Shown here: positions 62,074 through 64,000 of the stretch, one piece after another
Position numbering within the stretch: position 1 is the first letter of the stretch
Layout of the letters: the number at the start of each line of letters is the position of its first letter
Source: Polycyclovorans sp964425915
Lineage (GTDB): Bacteria; Pseudomonadota; Gammaproteobacteria; Nevskiales; Nevskiaceae
Assembly: GCA_964425915.1 (NCBI GenBank)
Contig: CAYROO010000001.1
Location: 496,001 to 560,000 of the forward strand
Direction: 5' to 3'
DNA length: 64,000 bases
Program-made: the position numbers and the translations under genes
The notes under the pieces: generated by a model
Seen by the model: the letters and a program-made list of their open reading frames with translations, nothing else
Database searches by the model: none
What the model was told of the DNA's origin: nothing

Positions 62074-63267
62074 CTATCCAACGTCGATCAACGGCAGCAT
62101 TGGTAGGAGCTCGCTCATCGGGCTCAGCGACTGGGGGACGGCAGCCGGCCATACTGCAAACATGGCCGAAGCATTCGACTCGGGCGCGGCGCCCATAAAG
62201 CTGTCCTGCAAAGCCTTGGCAATCAACTGTTCGTCGCCATCGGAAGCGGTGGCCGGGGCTTGTGCCTCGTTGACGGTAATGAGCAAGGTTTGGGTATCGA
62301 ACAGGTTTCCGCTGCCAACACGGATGATCACTTCGTAAATGTTGTCGGCGCCTTCGTCCTGAGGGTTGTCGAATTCGGGTGCGTCGAGGAATCGCAATGC
62401 GCCGGTGCTGCTGTTGATGTTGAAAAGGTCGGCGTCGTCGCCACCGATGATGCTGTAGCTGAGCGTCTGGGTGGTCTCTTCGGTGGTGACCGTGGTGACC
62501 GCCGTCACCCCTTCGGTGACGTCGATCTCGGCGGTGTCGCCGCCGCCGTTGCTGGTGATCTCGGCGATGTTCTGGATGGTGATGGTGAGCGTTTGGGTGT
62601 CGGTCAGATCGCCATCGGACGCCTGCACCTGCACCACGTACTTGTTGTCTTCGTCGGCATCAGTGGGCGTTTCGAAATCGGGCGCGGTCTTGAAGCGCAG
62701 CGCGCCACTGCTGGCATTGATCTCGAACAGGTCGGCATCGTCACCGCCGATGATGCTGTAGGTGATGGTGGTATTGGGATCAGCATCGCCCGCCGTCACG
62801 GTGGTCACCGTAGCGATGTTCTCACCGAGGTTCAGGGCCGCATTGGCGCCGGCGCCGTTGCTGATGATGATGGGTGCGCTATTGCCGCCGCCGCTGCCCT
62901 CGTCGCTGTCGTCGGTCGCCGCCAACACACCCACGGTGACCAAGCCGGCGCCGACGGCTACAGCACCCCAGAGCGGCATGCCCATGATGGTGATGGCATT
63001 GGGGTCGCGGCCTTCCAGTTCGGCCAGCGAGATGGGCTGGACGACAGAAGGGTTGAACCCCGCTGGCGGGGGCGCATCGGCGGCAGGCGCGGCCTCCGGT
63101 TCTGCAGCCGCGTCGTCGACAGCCTCTTCAGGTTCCGGCTTCCGTGGCGCCGGCTCTGGCGCCTCGGTGCGGGCGGCATCACCTTCCGCCTGCGCCAGGG
63201 TCAGCGCATCGTTGGCCGTCTCGGGGCTGTCCTGAATCGGCTGCGCGGGGGCGCGAACATCACTCAT
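62074..63267 (-). CDS. Membrane-anchored cadherin-like repeat protein
   Basis: 397 residues. Order: Pro/Ala/Glu-rich acidic N-terminus (1-92), one membrane segment (about 95-117, MPLWGAVAVGAGLVTVGVLAA), then two cadherin-like repeats (about 138-232 and 238-332), each with YSIIGGDDADLF.IN.S.GALRF and a C-terminal strand TQTLxITI. A short tail follows. Such repeats bind calcium and mediate adhesion. It is usually the N-terminal layout of large RTX-like adhesins, but here only two repeats and no secretion signal at the C-terminus are present. Confidence 0.8.
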   Translation of the reverse strand: MSDVRAPAQPIQDSPETANDALTLAQAEGDAARTEAPEPAPRKPEPEEAVDDAAAEPEAAPAADAPPPAGFNPSVVQPISLAELEGRDPNAITIMGMPLWGAVAVGAGLVTVGVLAATDDSDEGSGGGNSAPIIISNGAGANAALNLGENIATVTTVTAGDADPNTTITYSIIGGDDADLFEINASSGALRFKTAPDFETPTDADEDNKYVVQVQASDGDLTDTQTLTITIQNIAEITSNGGGDTAEIDVTEGVTAVTTVTTEETTQTLSYSIIGGDDADLFNINSSTGALRFLDAPEFDNPQDEGADNIYEVIIRVGSGNLFDTQTLLITVNEAQAPATASDGDEQLIAKALQDSFMGAAPESNASAMFAVWPAAVPQSLSPMSELLPMLPLIDVG

Positions 63268-63433
63268 CGGCTACGGTCCTGGGGTTCAATCGGCGGTGGC
63301 ACGGTACTACACAACGGGGCCGCGGTGTCCGGGCAATGTGCAAGCGTGACCCGACGGTTGAGGGGCTTGCGCGCAAGCTGCGCGCCTGGGCCAGAAGCGC
63401 CGGGCTCGTGCCGGTATCCAACGCCTGGCGAAT

Positions 63434-63462
63434 GGATGCCCGATCAAGTCGGGCATGACGAA
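63434..63462 (-). repeat. Half REP-like hairpin, copy F
   Basis: ATGCCCGATCAAGTCGGGCAT dyad next to GTCATGCCCG-type sequence on the minus strand, one hairpin of the two-hairpin unit. It sits in the 213-base gap before the dehydratase gene; nothing else is recognised there. Confidence 0.6.
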
Positions 63463-63480
63463 GGAAGGCCTCCTCACCAC

Positions 63481-64000
63481 TCAGCACTCAGCACTCAGCT
63501 GTAAATACCACCGCACCGTCTCCCCAATCTCCGCCTCAAACCGCTGCGCCCGCACCCAGCCCAGTTCCTGCTGGATCTTGCTGGCATCAATGGCATAGCG
63601 CCAGTCATGGCCGGGGCGGTCGGTGACGAAGGTGATGAGCCGCTCGTGGGGCGCACCATCGGGCCGCTCGGTGTCCATCACTTTGCAGATCAGGCGCACC
63701 ACGTCGAGATTGTGCTGCTCGTTGCCGCCGCCGATGTTGTAGCACTCACCCAGCCGTCCGTTACGGAGCACCGCCTCGATGCCGACGCAGTGGTCGGTGA
63801 CATACAACCAGTCCCGCACATTGCTACCGTCGCCATACACGGGAATCGGCTGCCCCTTCAGGCAGCTACGAATAATGGTGGGGATGAGCTTTTCGCCATG
63901 CTGGCGCGGGCCGAAGTTGTTGCTGCAGTTGGTGGTGATCACCGGTAGGCCGTAGGTGTGGAACCAGGCGCGTACCAAGTGATCGGACGCCGCCTTGCTG
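63481..64000 (-). CDS. rfbB: dTDP-glucose 4,6-dehydratase, 3' part (5' end outside window)
   Basis: C-terminal about 173 residues; the gene runs off the right edge. The segment SKAASDHLVRAWFHTYGLPVITTNCSNNFGPRQHGEKLIPTII and VYGDGSNVRDWLYVTDH are diagnostic for RfbB/RmlB, which makes dTDP-4-keto-6-deoxyglucose for O-antigen and rhamnose synthesis. The YxxxK catalytic part lies beyond the edge, apart from SKAASDH just after it. Confidence 0.93.
   Translation of the reverse strand, partial: SKAASDHLVRAWFHTYGLPVITTNCSNNFGPRQHGEKLIPTIIRSCLKGQPIPVYGDGSNVRDWLYVTDHCVGIEAVLRNGRLGECYNIGGGNEQHNLDVVRLICKVMDTERPDGAPHERLITFVTDRPGHDWRYAIDASKIQQELGWVRAQRFEAEIGETVRWYLQLSAEC

Overview
The window is a chromosomal segment of a high-GC Gram-negative bacterium, most likely a gammaproteobacterium of the Xanthomonadales/Lysobacterales. 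The evidence is LpxC, TamA/TamB and a MurE with the meso-DAP motif DNPR; a dcw cluster ending in lpxC; a tkt-gapA-pgk cluster; and scattered GGGAATCG/CGATTCCC repeats of the kind seen in that order. Family-level placement is inference.

Region 1 (70-19366, minus strand) is a complete division and cell-wall (dcw) cluster: mraZ, rsmH, ftsL, ftsI, murE, murF, mraY, murD, ftsW, a 48-codon mini-ORF, murG, murC, murB, ddlB, ftsQ, ftsA, ftsZ, lpxC. From rsmH to ftsA every junction is a 1-4 base start/stop overlap. A promoter (TTGCGG-N17-TATAGT) and repeated TGGGG boxes, a likely MraZ operator, precede mraZ. Two copies of a roughly 100-base palindromic element sit in frame inside murB and murD. RNase P RNA lies just upstream.

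Region 2 (19734-28801) holds housekeeping and accessory genes: a SRPBCC protein, a BtuF-like protein, acs convergent with an acyl-CoA synthetase gene, a DUF433/DUF5615 toxin-antitoxin-like pair, arfB, katG and its terminator, then REP-like repeats.

Region 3 (28802-35641, minus strand) holds a MoxR ATPase gene, a DUF4160/DUF2442 pair coupled to pgk, gapA, tkt and a short-chain dehydrogenase gene. Between pgk and gapA lie repeats and a 10-N assembly gap. Region 4 (35786-41762, plus strand) is the overlapping string ttcA-tamA-tamB, followed by a convergent VapBC-like pair.

Region 5 (42512-50279, minus strand) is the main accessory region: a TraT-family lipoprotein, a small Tyr/His-rich secreted protein, an unrecognised lipoprotein, and a 1666-residue RHS protein whose C-terminus is a DUF2235 (Tle1-type) lipase. 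The RHS gene is translationally coupled to a LuxR-family regulator. The lipoprotein immediately downstream is a candidate immunity protein.

Region 6 (50586-61270, plus strand) is a Tad/Flp-type pilus operon divergent from the luxR-rhs unit: Flp pilin, TadG-like and TadE-like pseudopilins, CpaB, CpaC secretin, an FHA-CpaF fusion ATPase, TadB, TadC, DUF192, a TadD-like protein and a second TadE. CpaE/TadZ and a prepilin peptidase are not in the window. A 20-base dyad lies between the two divergent units. The window ends with a second VapBC-like pair behind a perfect 34-base palindrome, a membrane-anchored cadherin-like repeat protein, and the 3' part of a dTDP-glucose 4,6-dehydratase gene.
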